Shown: piece by piece, positions 29,381 through 40,005 of the stretch
How the letters are laid out: each line of letters starts with the position of its first letter
How positions within the stretch are numbered: the stretch's first letter is position 1
Origin: Bartonella krasnovii
GTDB lineage: Bacteria; Pseudomonadota; Alphaproteobacteria; Rhizobiales; Rhizobiaceae
DNA length: 64,000 nt
Reading direction: 5' to 3'
NCBI RefSeq assembly: GCF_003606345.3
Contig: NZ_CP031844.2
Location: forward strand, 496,001-560,000
The notes under the pieces: generated by a model
Seen by the model: only the letters and a program-made list of their open reading frames with translations
What the model was told of the DNA's origin: nothing
Databases searched by the model: none
Program-made: the position numbers and the translations under genes

Positions 29381-30412
29381 ATGTTAACACATAGTAAACA
29401 AAAGAAATCGTCTATCGTCCGTAATCCTTTGGTTATTCTTGGTCATTTTTTCCTCATGCTGATTGTGATTATTCTTTTCGGCATAAGTGTTCCTCTGTAT
29501 ATTGGAAAAAGTATTTTTGAAGAAAAGGGAAAAATTGAGGAGGAACAAGTTCTTCTTATCCATCCGGGAACAGGAATTCGTGAAATTGCTTCATTGCTAG
29601 AAAAACGTGGTTTCATTCGATCATCAGATATTTTTGTTTATGGGGTTGGTTATCATAAAAATACAAGCCACCTAAAGGCTGGTGAATATTTAATTCCAGC
29701 CCATGCTTCAATGCATGATATTATGGATATTCTTGTGAAAGGAAAATCCATTGAGTATACATTTACAGTACCAGAAGGTTTAACGGTTCAGCAAGTTTTT
29801 GATCGATTAGCGGCAAATGAAATTTTGATTGGGGACCTTCCAAAAGTTTTGCCTCCAGAGGGCTATTTAATGACGGATACTGTTCGCTTTATTCGGGGGA
29901 CAACGCGGAAAGAAATTATAAATAGGTTGCGTGAAGGACAGAAGAAATTAATTCATGCGATATGGGCTACGCGTTCACCTGATTTACCTATTAAATCAAT
30001 TGATGAATTTGTCATATTGGCTTCAATTGTTGAGAAAGAAACCGGAGTTGCTGCAGAGAGACCAATGGTTGCTGCGGTATTTTATAACCGCCTTGCAAAG
30101 CACATGCGTCTTCAATCGGATCCAACGGTCATTTATGGTCTCTTTGGAGGAAAAGGAAAGCCATCGGGGCGTGCAATTTACCGTTCAGATCTTGAGAAGG
30201 AAACACCCTATAATACTTATAAAATTAATGGATTGCCTCCAACCGCTATAGCAAATCCAGGTCGCGATTCATTGAAGGCGGTAGCACATCCACCAAGCAG
30301 TGATGCACTTTATTTTGTTGCTGATGGTTCAGGAGGGCATGTTTTCTCTCATACCTTAGAGGAACATAATAAGAATGTTCGCAAGTGGCGAGAATTAAAG
30401 GCAAGGCATTGA
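29381..30412 (+). CDS. mltG: Endolytic murein transglycosylase MltG
   Basis: MltG cleaves nascent peptidoglycan at the periplasmic face of the inner membrane, ending glycan strand growth. One N-terminal membrane anchor is at about residues 18-40. A LysM-like region (HPGTGIREIASLLEKRG) is followed by the YceG domain with catalytic Glu in ILASIVEKETG and the signature VFYNRLAKHMRLQSDPTVIY. The length of 343 aa is usual. In rhizobia it commonly follows fabF, as here. Confidence 0.92.
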   Translation: MLTHSKQKKSSIVRNPLVILGHFFLMLIVIILFGISVPLYIGKSIFEEKGKIEEEQVLLIHPGTGIREIASLLEKRGFIRSSDIFVYGVGYHKNTSHLKAGEYLIPAHASMHDIMDILVKGKSIEYTFTVPEGLTVQQVFDRLAANEILIGDLPKVLPPEGYLMTDTVRFIRGTTRKEIINRLREGQKKLIHAIWATRSPDLPIKSIDEFVILASIVEKETGVAAERPMVAAVFYNRLAKHMRLQSDPTVIYGLFGGKGKPSGRAIYRSDLEKETPYNTYKINGLPPTAIANPGRDSLKAVAHPPSSDALYFVADGSGGHVFSHTLEEHNKNVRKWRELKARH

Positions 30413-30717
30413 TTTATAATGATATTACATTTTTTTACATCGTAAATAAGAGCCCAAAATAGAGTAAGATTTTTCACCTTAAACTCTTTGAATGAGAATG
30501 ATGAAAAATCATTTTCTTGTGTGTTACAGTTGGAATTAGCGTATAGATACAAAATATTTAAGTAAAAGAAATTAATATATTTTTATGATAAATTCTCTTA
30601 ATGAAAGTACAAAATAGCGTGGAGAACTGCTAAAAAAATAATTGATTAGAGAAAAGGTTGAGATAAGGTACCGTTCAAATTTTGAAGAAAAATTTATAAA
30701 CAAAATAGAGTGATGTA
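30413..30717. other. Spacer between mltG and gmk
   Basis: This is 305 AT-rich bases with no coding frame that I can support. In related rhizobia, from memory, a yicC-family gene usually lies between mltG and gmk. None is visible here and I recognise no clear remnant. Confidence 0.45.
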
Positions 30718-31395
30718 ATGACAGCCTTTGAAAGTGAATTGAATACGGTAAAAACAAATCAACGCCGTGGTTTTTTATTTATTCTCTCTTCACCTTCAGG
30801 TGCTGGTAAATCAACAATTTCTCGGTTACTTTTAAAAGATGGACGATTAGAGCTTTCTGTTAGTGTGACCACAAGGAAAAAGCGTCCCAGTGAAGTAGAT
30901 GGACTCCACTATCACTTTATTTCAAAGGAAGAATTTGAATATAAACGTGATAGAGATGAATTGATTGAGTGGGCAGAAGTACATGGGAATTATTATGGTA
31001 CGTTACGTGAAACTGTTGAAAAGGCATTGAGTGCTGGTCGTGATATGTTATTTGACATTGATTATCAAGGCACCGAGCAGTTACAACAAAAGATGCGAGG
31101 GGATACTGTATCTATTTTTATTCTCCCACCATCAATGAAAGAGCTTATTTCACGTTTACATCGTCGTGCAGAAGATAGTCAAGATATCATCAATTTACGT
31201 TTAGAGAATGCACGAACAGAACTACAGCACTGGCGTTCTTATGATTATGTTGTGATTAATGAGGATTTAGATCAATCTTTATCGCTTATTAAATCAATTT
31301 ACTTAGCCGAAACAGTAAAACGTGAGCGCTGTGCTTTTCTTGGCTCTTTTATTGATGAGCTTATTGCTGAAAAGATTGATAAACGCCTTTATTAA
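30718..31395 (+). CDS. gmk: Guanylate kinase
   Basis: Gmk phosphorylates GMP to GDP, needed for nucleic acids and signalling nucleotides. The P-loop SPSGAGKST is at residues 25-33. The GMP-binding stretch [18 protein letters not shown] and the [11 protein letters not shown] segment follow. The length of 225 aa is normal, with a short N-terminal extension before the kinase core. The downstream rsmA gene is convergent, ending 28 bases away. Confidence 0.95.
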   Translation: MTAFESELNTVKTNQRRGFLFILSSPSGAGKSTISRLLLKDGRLELSVSVTTRKKRPSEVDGLHYHFISKEEFEYKRDRDELIEWAEVHGNYYGTLRETVEKALSAGRDMLFDIDYQGTEQLQQKMRGDTVSIFILPPSMKELISRLHRRAEDSQDIINLRLENARTELQHWRSYDYVVINEDLDQSLSLIKSIYLAETVKRERCAFLGSFIDELIAEKIDKRLY

Positions 31396-31422
31396 AAAAT
31401 AGGCATAATAAAGGTGTATTTT

Positions 31423-32253
31423 TTAGGGTACGAGATGCGCTAAAGTTATAAATTCAGAAATTGAAAGTGTTTCAGCGCGACGTGTTCCATCAATACCTGC
31501 TTTTTTTAAAAGCATTTCCCCTCCCAAAGTTCTAAAATTTTGACGAAGCATTTTTCGTCTTTGTCCAAAAGCAGTTTTTGTAACAAAGCTTAGTTTTTGT
31601 GCAGAGCAAACAAGAGGTTGAGTTCGTGGAATGATATGAACAACGGAAGAAATTACTTTCGGCGCTGGTACGAAGGCTTGAGGAGGTACATCAAAAGCAA
31701 TTTTAGCTGTAGTACGCCAACCAGTTAAGACACTAAGACGTCCATAATGAGAAGATTGAGGTTTAGCCGTAATTCGTTTGGCAACTTCACGTTGAAACAT
31801 CAATGTCATTGATTCATAAAAAGGAGGCCATGGTTCCACTAACAGCCAATTTAGTAAGAGTTGTGTTCCAATGTTATAAGGAAGATTGGCAATAATGCGT
31901 GGTTTTTCTAGAGATTTTTCAAAGAGTTTTGAGAAATCTTGTTTTAGTGCATCATTACAAATAACTTTTAATTTGTTCGGATAATGTTTTTCTATTTCTA
32001 AGAGGGCTGGTATGCAGCGCTCATCACGCTCTATTGTTGTTACAATCGCACCCTTTGCTAGCAAGGCACGCGTGAGCCCTCCAGGACCAGGACCAATTTC
32101 AAGAACAGGTTTTCCTTCTATATTTCCTGCTTGATGAGCAATTTTAGTTGTTAAATTCAGATCAAAAAGGAAATTTTGCCCCAAAGACTTAAGGGCTTGT
32201 AACCCATATGTATTAATGACCTCACGTAGAGGAGGGAGATTATCTATTGGCAT
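31423..32253 (-). CDS. rsmA: 16S rRNA dimethyladenosine transferase
   Basis: RsmA (KsgA) dimethylates two adjacent adenosines near the 3' end of 16S rRNA, a late step in small-subunit assembly. SAM-binding motif I is [16 protein letters not shown], motif IV is [12 protein letters not shown], and SLGQNFLFD is the N-terminal signature. The length of 276 aa is normal. The start overlaps pdxA by 10 bases, making it the last gene of the lptF-to-rsmA operon. Confidence 0.95.
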   Translation of the reverse strand: MPIDNLPPLREVINTYGLQALKSLGQNFLFDLNLTTKIAHQAGNIEGKPVLEIGPGPGGLTRALLAKGAIVTTIERDERCIPALLEIEKHYPNKLKVICNDALKQDFSKLFEKSLEKPRIIANLPYNIGTQLLLNWLLVEPWPPFYESMTLMFQREVAKRITAKPQSSHYGRLSVLTGWRTTAKIAFDVPPQAFVPAPKVISSVVHIIPRTQPLVCSAQKLSFVTKTAFGQRRKMLRQNFRTLGGEMLLKKAGIDGTRRAETLSISEFITLAHLVP

Positions 32254-33257
32254 GGTATCGAATTATTTTTTGCAAGTTGATTTGCAAGTTTAAGAGCAGC
32301 AATAAAGCTTTCAGGAGAAGCTATCCCTTTATCAGCAATATCAAAAGCAGTTCCATGATCTGGAGACGTACGAATGAAAGGTAGCCCTAAGGTAACATTA
32401 ACAGTGGTATCAAAATCTAATGTTTTAACAGGGATAAGAGCTTGATCATGATACATGCAAAGAGCAACATCATATGTTTTTCTTGCGCATTCGTGGAACA
32501 TTGTATCGGCAGGAAGCGGACCTGTAATATTGAGTCCTTTCTTTTTAAGATATTCAAGAGCAGGCGTGATAACTTCAAACTCTTCTTTTCCCATTGTACC
32601 TTCTTCTCCAGCGTGAGGATTAAGACCAGCGATAGCAAGTCGAGGTGACGTTATTTTAAATCGTTTTTTTAAGTCACATTCAGTAATGAAGGCTGTTTGA
32701 ATAATTAAATGACGGGTCAGCTGTGAAGGAACATCTTTCAATGGAGTATGAACAGTTATTGGGACCGTTTTTAATCGAGGTCCTGCTAACATCATAACGG
32801 GATGATAAGATTTATGAAAAGCTTTATGGGCCAAATCGGCTAAAAATTCTGTATGACCTGGAAATTGAAAACCGGCATTGTAAAGATTCTTTTTGGCAAT
32901 AGGACAAGTAATCAATGCAGAAGCCTGTCCACTTTGAATCAATTGAACAGCGCGCTCAATAGCCTCAATGATTCCAGCGGCATTATTTGTAGAAGAAAAA
33001 CCTAATTGATGACTTTGTTTATTTTTTAAGGGTATAATAGGGAGAGCGTTTTGAAAATTTTTGACAGGATTGGTCTTTAAAACAGATTCAACCTTAACAT
33101 CCATCTGTAAAAAACGAGCGCGCGAACGAATAACATCTGGATCAGCGATAAGCACAAAAGCTGGGACGCGACGTGTAATACGCAAATCCCACGCTTTTAG
33201 AGCTATTTCAGGACCAATTCCGGCAGGATCACCACTACTAACAACAAGAGCAGTCAT
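32244..33257 (-). CDS. pdxA: 4-hydroxythreonine-4-phosphate dehydrogenase
   Basis: PdxA oxidises 4-phosphohydroxythreonine in the DXP-dependent vitamin B6 pathway. Family motifs are [39 protein letters not shown] and [14 protein letters not shown], which contain the divalent metal ligands. The length of 337 aa is usual. Its ATG overlaps the surA-like stop by 1 base and its end overlaps rsmA, so it is tightly coupled on both sides. The surA-pdxA-rsmA order is widespread in proteobacteria. Confidence 0.95.
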   Translation of the reverse strand: MTALVVSSGDPAGIGPEIALKAWDLRITRRVPAFVLIADPDVIRSRARFLQMDVKVESVLKTNPVKNFQNALPIIPLKNKQSHQLGFSSTNNAAGIIEAIERAVQLIQSGQASALITCPIAKKNLYNAGFQFPGHTEFLADLAHKAFHKSYHPVMMLAGPRLKTVPITVHTPLKDVPSQLTRHLIIQTAFITECDLKKRFKITSPRLAIAGLNPHAGEEGTMGKEEFEVITPALEYLKKKGLNITGPLPADTMFHECARKTYDVALCMYHDQALIPVKTLDFDTTVNVTLGLPFIRTSPDHGTAFDIADKGIASPESFIAALKLANQLAKNNSIPCQ

Positions 33258-34225
33258 TATTGAATACGTGCGGCGTGCCGCAATTCTTCTAAATATTTTT
33301 CGCTTAATTCTTCAAGTTTTTTCGGGCTTCTGTTTTTATTATCTTGAAGAGAAAATATCAGCCGGGCGACATAATCATCAGAAACCCTTTTTATTTTGCA
33401 AACAGCAATTGCTTCTATTCCATCAGATGTTTCTTGTAATTTTGTCATTTTTCCAGCAGGTGTTGCAAGAATAGCTTGCTCCCATGCACTGGGGAGTTGA
33501 GGTTCCAGAAACCTTCCTAAGTTGCGGATCGTAACATCTAAAATACCCCTTGCTTGATTGTGAGAATTTGCACATCCACGGAAATGTGCGCGGAAATTGC
33601 TTGCTTCTCTTTGACGTCTTTCAAAGATTTCTGAACGACGATGTGCAGGAATAACAAAAACAATGCGCTGTAATGTATATTCATTTGTTGAAGGTTTAAC
33701 ACCACCATTTTTTAATATTCTGCGTACAGCTTCTTGTTCACTAATCATCCCCATTTGAGCTTGATAGCGTGCGCTAACAAGACGCCCCCACCCTATTTGT
33801 CCACGGATGTAATCTTTGAAATGTTGCACAGTAATATCATTTTGGATCAGAATCTGATTGAGCTGATCAATTGTCATATTATTTTGCGTTGCAAAGTTCT
33901 CAAAAGCTTTATCAACCTCATCATTGCTGACCTCAATATTACGGCGTTTTATTTCAATATTTTTTAGCTCTTCGTCGATAAGCTCTTTTTTAGCTTGTGC
34001 TATCAAATTTCCTTGCTTTTGTTGCAGTCTGAGAAATGCAACACGCCTTTGTATATCATAATTTGTGATAGGATTACCATTAACTGTAACAACAATAGTA
34101 GTCTGCGCAAAGGCTGGCGGAATCAAAAATTCATTCATAAGCAGACTGCTTACGCTCAAAGACGTAATACAAAATAAAGCAAGAACACGCTTTTTCAATT
34201 TATTCATGTAAATAAGCTTTCGCAT
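33257..34225 (-). CDS. SurA-like periplasmic chaperone/peptidyl-prolyl isomerase
   Basis: This 322-residue protein has a signal peptide (positive start, hydrophobic LALFCITSLSVSSLLM, cleavage likely after PAFA). The mature N-terminus, TIVVTVNGNPITNYDIQRR, matches SurA-N domains that bind unfolded outer-membrane proteins. The C-terminal half is a weakly conserved parvulin-like region. It follows lptD, a large outer-membrane protein that is a known SurA client in E. coli. ATG 34225 is used. A second ATG 18 bases inside is possible. Confidence 0.85.
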   Translation of the reverse strand: MRKLIYMNKLKKRVLALFCITSLSVSSLLMNEFLIPPAFAQTTIVVTVNGNPITNYDIQRRVAFLRLQQKQGNLIAQAKKELIDEELKNIEIKRRNIEVSNDEVDKAFENFATQNNMTIDQLNQILIQNDITVQHFKDYIRGQIGWGRLVSARYQAQMGMISEQEAVRRILKNGGVKPSTNEYTLQRIVFVIPAHRRSEIFERRQREASNFRAHFRGCANSHNQARGILDVTIRNLGRFLEPQLPSAWEQAILATPAGKMTKLQETSDGIEAIAVCKIKRVSDDYVARLIFSLQDNKNRSPKKLEELSEKYLEELRHAARIQ

Positions 34226-34309
34226 TGTTTATTAATTCTCATCAATAACTTAAACTATACGCTTTCTTTCATAAAAACAATAATAAGTTAAATCACTTAT
34301 ACATTCTCT

Positions 34310-36679
34310 TTATAAATTTGAATCTATCTTTTTTCCTATATCTGCGATTGTACGCAATGAAAGAGAGAAATTAAAGTTCTGCAAAGGTGTTTTTCTTCCC
34401 GGATTCATTACCTGTTGATAACCAAATGTGACCCCAAAACATTCATCGGCATAATTCAAGCTAATTCCTCGTTTTATAAATGTGCCAGATACGAGATCAT
34501 AACCGGCGTTGCTATTAATGGACCAATAGTCTGCCAGTTTAAAGCCTGTTTGAAAAGAAATTTCTTGACGCTCTTGTGGATATTCGTAATTCGGTTGGTT
34601 TGCGATATAAGCATATTGTACAGAAGCCCAAAATTTTTCCCACCTTTGTGATGCTTCAATTTCACTACGACGGATTTTTCCTGTTTTTTTGTCAAAGCGT
34701 CCGCGCGTTTCTAAGGAAAAACCGCTCGTATGGGTTGCTCCAAACATTGCAACATAGTCTGAACGTTTTGCCTCTAAGCTAGAATGAATACCGACATTAA
34801 CAAAGTCTTTTTCTGCAAAAGAATTCTTTCCTGCCAGATGAAAGGATTGTCCAATAAGACCATAAAGAGACCAATTGTTATTAAAGCTTCCAGAATATCT
34901 TAAACCTATATTGGCTCTTGTCCCACCTTCTACACGATCATAACCAGAAAATTTATCTCGTTGAAAGAGAGTGGTTGCATCAAAGACAAAGCTTTGTGCA
35001 TCTTCATTAGGAAGTTGTCCGATATATTGTTCATTATTGCGTATAAAAATTTGTGCGGTTGGTTCTATAATATGTGTAGAATGAGCAGCTGTAATGAGGA
35101 AGGGATAGCGTGCCTCTAATCCTGCTGTTGCCATGCCACGAATTTTTGAGCCACGAATTGTGGATAAGGCATTGTTTTCTCCAGAAGCAGCATAATTTTC
35201 TTGTCCATTGATTGTAAGGATATCGGCCCGTAGAGAGAGAAGGGGGGTTAATATGAGTCCACTGTGCGTGTTAAAGCGCTTTTTCCACTGAAGCTCATTT
35301 GTCAAACGCAAACTATTTCCAACCATACCGGAAAGTCGTACAGTATTGAGAGGATTTTTGTTCCAGTCGGGTGGGCCAAAATCCGCATGACGCCGGTAAA
35401 TTGATTGTATATTGCTATGGAAGGTAAGTTCTCCATTATAAATGGGTTCATCTGGTGTAAAAGAATAATCGATGCGTGGTAGAACCCATGCTTGCTGAGA
35501 GTGCCGTTCATAATGAAGATCATTCAATATCGAATCTTGAATTTTAAAATGATAAAAACGCATATCAAAATAGTTTTTTCCTGCAAGACCATTCAGGTAG
35601 ATCTGAGAAATTTGTGTGGGATTACTATAGTTTTCAAGTTTATAGGCACGACTAAAATGCCGATCAGATTGTGCAAGAATATCCCATCCATAAGTCCAGT
35701 ATGAATTAATACGAAAGTCCCCTTTTGTCGCCAGCATATAACGGTTTTTATGCTGTGCATCAATCATATCATTGTCAAATCTATGTGGTTTCATTTGATA
35801 TATATGAGCAAAGCGAATGTTATAACTGCCCATTTTAAAACGTTGACGCCATTCCCCTTCGGTTAAAAGCCCTTGTTGAGTATAAGCCGTAGAAGAAAGT
35901 GTAAAATCATAATGGGGAGCGAGATTCCAGAAATAAGAATTCTTTATCCCCATACCAAGATAATCAGTATAGAAAAAATGAGGTGTAAGCAGACCACTAG
36001 CACGCTTGACAGTTGGATCATAGAGTTCAAAATTTGGAAACTTTATAATTGGTACACCAAAAACTTCAAAACTGCTATTTTCAAATCGAATTTTTTTAAC
36101 GCTATTATTCCATATAATCTTTCTGGCTTTAATTTTCCACAGGACATCTCTATCTGGTTTATAAGAGCAAGGCTCACAGGCTGTATAGGTTGCATTTTCA
36201 AAGATTGTTACTTGATTATTTTGGCGTGTAGCATTTTGAGCGGAAAAGTGCACATTGTTGGCTGTATCAATCCGTAAGGCGTTTACAAACCCCTCGCCAA
36301 GATCTTTGGTCATATCAATTTGATTAGAATAAATTTTATTCCCATCTTTTTGAGTAATTTCAACGTTTCCTTGTGCAATAAGCCGCCCTGTTTTTTGGTT
36401 GTAAATGATTCTTTGAGCGACAACTTTATTACCATCATATTCAACTTGGACATTTCCTTGTGCAGAGACAGTGTTTTCATCACGATTATAGATGAGTTCA
36501 TCCGCAGAGAGTAAAAGAGGACGCTCTAAGTTTTGAATGCGACTTTGAGCGGGAGACATAAGGCCTTGAGCGTGTGCACAATAAGGCAACGCCCCCCCTA
36601 AAATAACCGCTATAACACTTCTAAAAGCGAGAGCACTTAATTTTATTAAAATAACTTTCTTACGCGTTAATGCTTTCAC
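34310..36679 (-). CDS. lptD: LPS-assembly outer membrane protein LptD
   Basis: LptD is the outer-membrane barrel that inserts lipopolysaccharide into the outer leaflet. It has a signal peptide (cleavage likely after CAHA), an N-terminal beta-jellyroll resembling LptA (LSADELIYNRDENTVSAQGN), then a large barrel with many aromatic strands. Two cysteines (TACEPCSY) are available for disulfide formation. The start is GTG 36679, directly after the lptG stop, with GAGGA inside the lptG end. The length of 789 aa is typical. Confidence 0.93.
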   Translation of the reverse strand: MKALTRKKVILIKLSALAFRSVIAVILGGALPYCAHAQGLMSPAQSRIQNLERPLLLSADELIYNRDENTVSAQGNVQVEYDGNKVVAQRIIYNQKTGRLIAQGNVEITQKDGNKIYSNQIDMTKDLGEGFVNALRIDTANNVHFSAQNATRQNNQVTIFENATYTACEPCSYKPDRDVLWKIKARKIIWNNSVKKIRFENSSFEVFGVPIIKFPNFELYDPTVKRASGLLTPHFFYTDYLGMGIKNSYFWNLAPHYDFTLSSTAYTQQGLLTEGEWRQRFKMGSYNIRFAHIYQMKPHRFDNDMIDAQHKNRYMLATKGDFRINSYWTYGWDILAQSDRHFSRAYKLENYSNPTQISQIYLNGLAGKNYFDMRFYHFKIQDSILNDLHYERHSQQAWVLPRIDYSFTPDEPIYNGELTFHSNIQSIYRRHADFGPPDWNKNPLNTVRLSGMVGNSLRLTNELQWKKRFNTHSGLILTPLLSLRADILTINGQENYAASGENNALSTIRGSKIRGMATAGLEARYPFLITAAHSTHIIEPTAQIFIRNNEQYIGQLPNEDAQSFVFDATTLFQRDKFSGYDRVEGGTRANIGLRYSGSFNNNWSLYGLIGQSFHLAGKNSFAEKDFVNVGIHSSLEAKRSDYVAMFGATHTSGFSLETRGRFDKKTGKIRRSEIEASQRWEKFWASVQYAYIANQPNYEYPQERQEISFQTGFKLADYWSINSNAGYDLVSGTFIKRGISLNYADECFGVTFGYQQVMNPGRKTPLQNFNFSLSLRTIADIGKKIDSNL

Positions 36680-37771
36680 TTAGCCGTCCTCTTTATGGAG
36701 TAAAAAAGAGATTCCCAAGAATAATGCAATAACAACAGGTGTCCAAGCGGCAATAATTGGTGGAATATACCCAGCATTACCAAAAGCTTGAACGAGTACA
36801 GAAATAACGTAAAGCATAAATCCAGCGATTACGCCACCAAGAATCAACGTTCTAGATTGCCCAAAACGCGTAAAATTTAAAGATACAGTTGCTGCAATGA
36901 GAGTCATTGCTACAAGCAATGCCGGTAAGGCAATCAAAGATTGTAAATACATATCAAAATTATTAGCAGAATAGCCAAATGAACGTGCGATCATAATTTT
37001 TTTAGGCAGTTGGTAAAATGGAATAGTTGCGGGATTGACTAAACGTTCCGTTAAAAATTCAGGTTTTAGATTTGTTTTTATTTTCAACTCGGTAAATTTT
37101 TCAGGAGGATGCCCTATTTTATAGATTGTACCATTTGTTAAGAACCAAGCACCATTGGTCAAGGTTGCTTTTGGTGTGTTAATCCAGTTTTTGACTGTTG
37201 CGTCATCTTTGTATTGTACAAAGGTTGCATCAAGAAGAGAAGGTCCTTGATCAGTAATAAATTTAGCACCAATGGTTGTTCTGCCTAAATCTGTACGCTG
37301 TGTTAACCAGTGGATACGGGTATTATGAAGAGATGTTAGGATATTATTATTGCGCCATTCGGTCATTATTTTTTCTGCTTGAGAAAATCCCCATGCAGCA
37401 AGTGGATTAATGAGAAAAACTGACAATAACCCTAAAAGAAAAGCTCCCAAACAAGCAGGCATAAGAAATTGCCATGCAGAAACACCAATTGAGCGAGTTA
37501 CTACAAGCTCAAGCTTTTTGTTAAGCGAGATAAACGTTGCCATTGCAGAAAAGAGTGCAATAAAAGGGATAAGTTGTTGCAGAATAAAGGGAATACGTAA
37601 AACAGAGAGGAAAAATGCATCTTTTGCTGTATAATGTGGAAGGGAAGGTAGCCTCCCAGAGTTTTCTGTAAAATCAATTAAAAGGGCAAGAACTAAAATG
37701 CTCCCCAAAAAATAACACGTTATTTTAAGGTAACGTATAAAAAAATAGCGTCCAAGTGTCCATCCAATCAT
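36680..37771 (-). CDS. lptG: LPS export permease LptG
   Basis: LptG is one of two permease subunits of the LptB2FG ABC complex that extracts LPS from the inner membrane. The 363-residue protein has three N-terminal and three C-terminal membrane segments around a periplasmic jellyroll domain. LELVVTRSIGVSAWQFLMP is the coupling-helix region typical of the YjgP/YjgQ family. Its ATG overlaps the lptF stop by 4 bases, and lptD starts immediately after it. Confidence 0.92.
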   Translation of the reverse strand: MIGWTLGRYFFIRYLKITCYFLGSILVLALLIDFTENSGRLPSLPHYTAKDAFFLSVLRIPFILQQLIPFIALFSAMATFISLNKKLELVVTRSIGVSAWQFLMPACLGAFLLGLLSVFLINPLAAWGFSQAEKIMTEWRNNNILTSLHNTRIHWLTQRTDLGRTTIGAKFITDQGPSLLDATFVQYKDDATVKNWINTPKATLTNGAWFLTNGTIYKIGHPPEKFTELKIKTNLKPEFLTERLVNPATIPFYQLPKKIMIARSFGYSANNFDMYLQSLIALPALLVAMTLIAATVSLNFTRFGQSRTLILGGVIAGFMLYVISVLVQAFGNAGYIPPIIAAWTPVVIALFLGISFLLHKEDG

Positions 37772-38958
37772 GATATTTCATCCGGAGAATCTTGAGATTT
37801 TTGATGTTCAAATTTGTTCACTACTTTTTGAAAAATAATTTGAAATACCTCATTAAATTTTGCAGGAAGTCCAATTTTATGGTTCGTTAAAAGCATAAAA
37901 AAGACAAATATACTTGTTCCGATGGGCGTAATGTAAAGGAAAGGGATATACGCGAGATCGTTTTTCGCTTTTTCGGCGAAAAAATACCCTATCCAATAAA
38001 CCATAAAAGAAAGAGCAATCGCTGAGAAATTTGCTAAATGGCGTGCTTGTCGATGAGAGCGGACATTCCCCGTTGCGGCTAATGCAATAAGTGAAAAAAC
38101 GATTGGATAGAGCCATTGCGTTAGTCGGCGGTGAAACTCAGCTTTATATTGGAGTGGTTTTCGTTGATAGTAGGGATCCTTTGGATCAGGGTTTTGTAAA
38201 TAAGAAAGAGACCGATCTTTTGGATAAAGAGTAGGTGTTTTATCACTGGGAATAAATTCCCCTAGGCTAAAGGTATATGCGCTAAATTGAACGATTGAAA
38301 CGCTGTTATTTTGATGGTTGACTCTTTCTATTTCACCGTTATTGAGGATTAAAAAACGACCGTTTTTATTGTTTATAATGGAGGCTTTTGTTGCATAATA
38401 AAAAAGATCCATTTTAGGGTCACGCTGGTCGGCAATAAAAAGACGTTCAAGTGTTCCATTTGGATTCCGTTCCCCAATTTCTATGTAAAGGTTATTTGCA
38501 AGTTTCTGAAAGCTTCCCTCACTAATGAACAGATTAATAAGATCAGAATGGGCAGTTGCTAGCATTTTTCGCATATGAAGACGCGCTTGAGGAACAACAA
38601 AATTAGCGATAGAAAAGGAGATACATGATGCAATAATAGCAAGAAGGAGAATAGGTTTCCAAACAGTACGTTTAGGAAAACCAGATGCATTGATGACAGC
38701 AAGTTCTGAGTCTTGATTCATTGCTGAAAGGATAGTTGTAACTGCGATCACTAATGCAAATGGAATGACAAGAAAAATAACAGAAGGAACCAATGAAAGT
38801 GAAAATTGCAAGACTGTAAGGAATGTTTGTTTACTTGTTGTGAGAAAGTTTATCCGTGCAAGAATTTGCACCGTCCAACTAACGCCCACCGCTGCAATCA
38901 TGACAGAACTAAACAAAACAAAGACACGCTTTAGGATGTAGAACTCAATAATATACAT
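37768..38958 (-). CDS. lptF: LPS export permease LptF
   Basis: LptF pairs with LptG in the inner-membrane LPS exporter. It is a 396-residue YjgP/YjgQ-family protein with six membrane segments and the coupling motif DSELAVINASGFPKRTVWKP. The order lptF-lptG-lptD-surA-like-pdxA-rsmA, all on the minus strand, places LPS export together with outer-membrane protein folding. The upstream 421 bases hold its promoter and that of the divergent holC. Confidence 0.92.
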   Translation of the reverse strand: MYIIEFYILKRVFVLFSSVMIAAVGVSWTVQILARINFLTTSKQTFLTVLQFSLSLVPSVIFLVIPFALVIAVTTILSAMNQDSELAVINASGFPKRTVWKPILLLAIIASCISFSIANFVVPQARLHMRKMLATAHSDLINLFISEGSFQKLANNLYIEIGERNPNGTLERLFIADQRDPKMDLFYYATKASIINNKNGRFLILNNGEIERVNHQNNSVSIVQFSAYTFSLGEFIPSDKTPTLYPKDRSLSYLQNPDPKDPYYQRKPLQYKAEFHRRLTQWLYPIVFSLIALAATGNVRSHRQARHLANFSAIALSFMVYWIGYFFAEKAKNDLAYIPFLYITPIGTSIFVFFMLLTNHKIGLPAKFNEVFQIIFQKVVNKFEHQKSQDSPDEIS

Positions 38959-39379
38959 AAATTGGGAAACACCCTCAGTCTTTAATTCAATAGCAAATAC
39001 TTTTATTGCTTTCGGTTAAAATGTAATAAAATTAAAAAACACCCTTTCAGAGATTGGATATTTTTAGCAAAAAATAATATAAAATTGCTCGTTAAATTAC
39101 CTTTAATTTTTTTCACACATTATATTTTATTTTCCACGATAGTCTACAAAGAATCTAGAGAACAGATTAATTTTTTTATTAATGTTGAAAATAAAAAATT
39201 CATCTTTAAAAGAGTCTTTCAAAGACATAAGTAAAAAGATAATGACTTCAATCAAAAATGCACCTCAATCGAAAAAGAGGTTTATATCTTGAACCGTTTC
39301 CTTTTATATAAGGGATATAGAAGCTTCTTTAAATAAAGGTGTTTGCTTTATTTATAAATAGTGATGAGGGTTTAAGAGG
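38959..39379. other. Divergent promoter region, lptF and holC
   Basis: This is about 420 very AT-rich bases between divergent lptF and holC, so promoters for both are expected. I see no coding frame. From memory, related genomes often carry pepA (leucyl aminopeptidase) between these two genes. No remnant of it is recognisable here. No RNA gene was seen. Confidence 0.45.
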
Positions 39380-39826
39380 TTGGATATTTTATTCTATCAT
39401 TTGACGCAGTCAACGCTGAAAGATATTTTACCAACGCTTGTGGAGCGGGCACTGGTTCGTTTTGGTAAGGTAACCATACAATGTGTGAGTAAAGAACAAT
39501 GCGATTCTATAGATATGCATTTATGGGTTTATGCTGATGAATCATTTATTGGACATGGAACTGAGAGTGATCAATATTCAAATTTTCAGCCCGTATTTCT
39601 AACGACAGGACAAGAAAATCCCAATGATTCAAAGATTCGTTTTCTCATAGAGGGAGCCGTTTGTTTGGATATTGATGCTTATCAACGTCTTGTTGTGCTA
39701 TTTGATGGTAAAAATGATGAGCAGTTGAATCTTGCTCGAGCACAGTGGAAAAAATATAAAATGGAAAATCATAATTTAACATATTGGCAACAAAGCGAAG
39801 ATTGTCGTTGGGAAAAACAGATTTAA
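39380..39826 (+). CDS. holC: DNA polymerase III chi subunit
   Basis: The chi subunit links the clamp loader to SSB at the replication fork. The 148-residue protein begins DILFYHLTQSTL and has the typical LVERALVRFGKVTIQCVSKEQ and the late RLVVLFDGKNDEQLNLARAQWKKYK segments. The start is TTG 39380: an in-frame TGA lies at 39365-39367, no ATG or GTG intervenes, and GAGGG at 39366-39370 is well spaced. The stop overlaps the next ATG by one base. Confidence 0.88.
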   Translation: MDILFYHLTQSTLKDILPTLVERALVRFGKVTIQCVSKEQCDSIDMHLWVYADESFIGHGTESDQYSNFQPVFLTTGQENPNDSKIRFLIEGAVCLDIDAYQRLVVLFDGKNDEQLNLARAQWKKYKMENHNLTYWQQSEDCRWEKQI

Positions 39827-40005
39827 TGCGTCTCATATCTTTTATTCTGATTTTTATAGGATTGGTAGGAATCGTAAATCCAACACTTTTTATTGCGGAA
39901 GGATCAGGGGGAGGGCGTTGGGTCTTTGTTGTGATTTTTCTTTTAGGCATGCTAAAGATATGGTCTATAATAAAAAAAATGAAACGGCATAATGATGATT
40001 ATTGA
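39826..40005 (+). CDS. Small two-helix membrane protein
   Basis: This 59-residue protein starts at ATG 39826, overlapping the holC stop (TAATG), so it is probably translationally coupled. Two hydrophobic segments are visible (LISFILIFIGLVGIV and WVFVVIFLLGMLKIW), separated by a glycine-rich GSGGGR turn, with a basic, charged C-terminus. I do not recognise a family. It overlaps the next small membrane gene by 14 bases, so the pair may form a complex. Confidence 0.6.
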   Translation: MRLISFILIFIGLVGIVNPTLFIAEGSGGGRWVFVVIFLLGMLKIWSIIKKMKRHNDDY

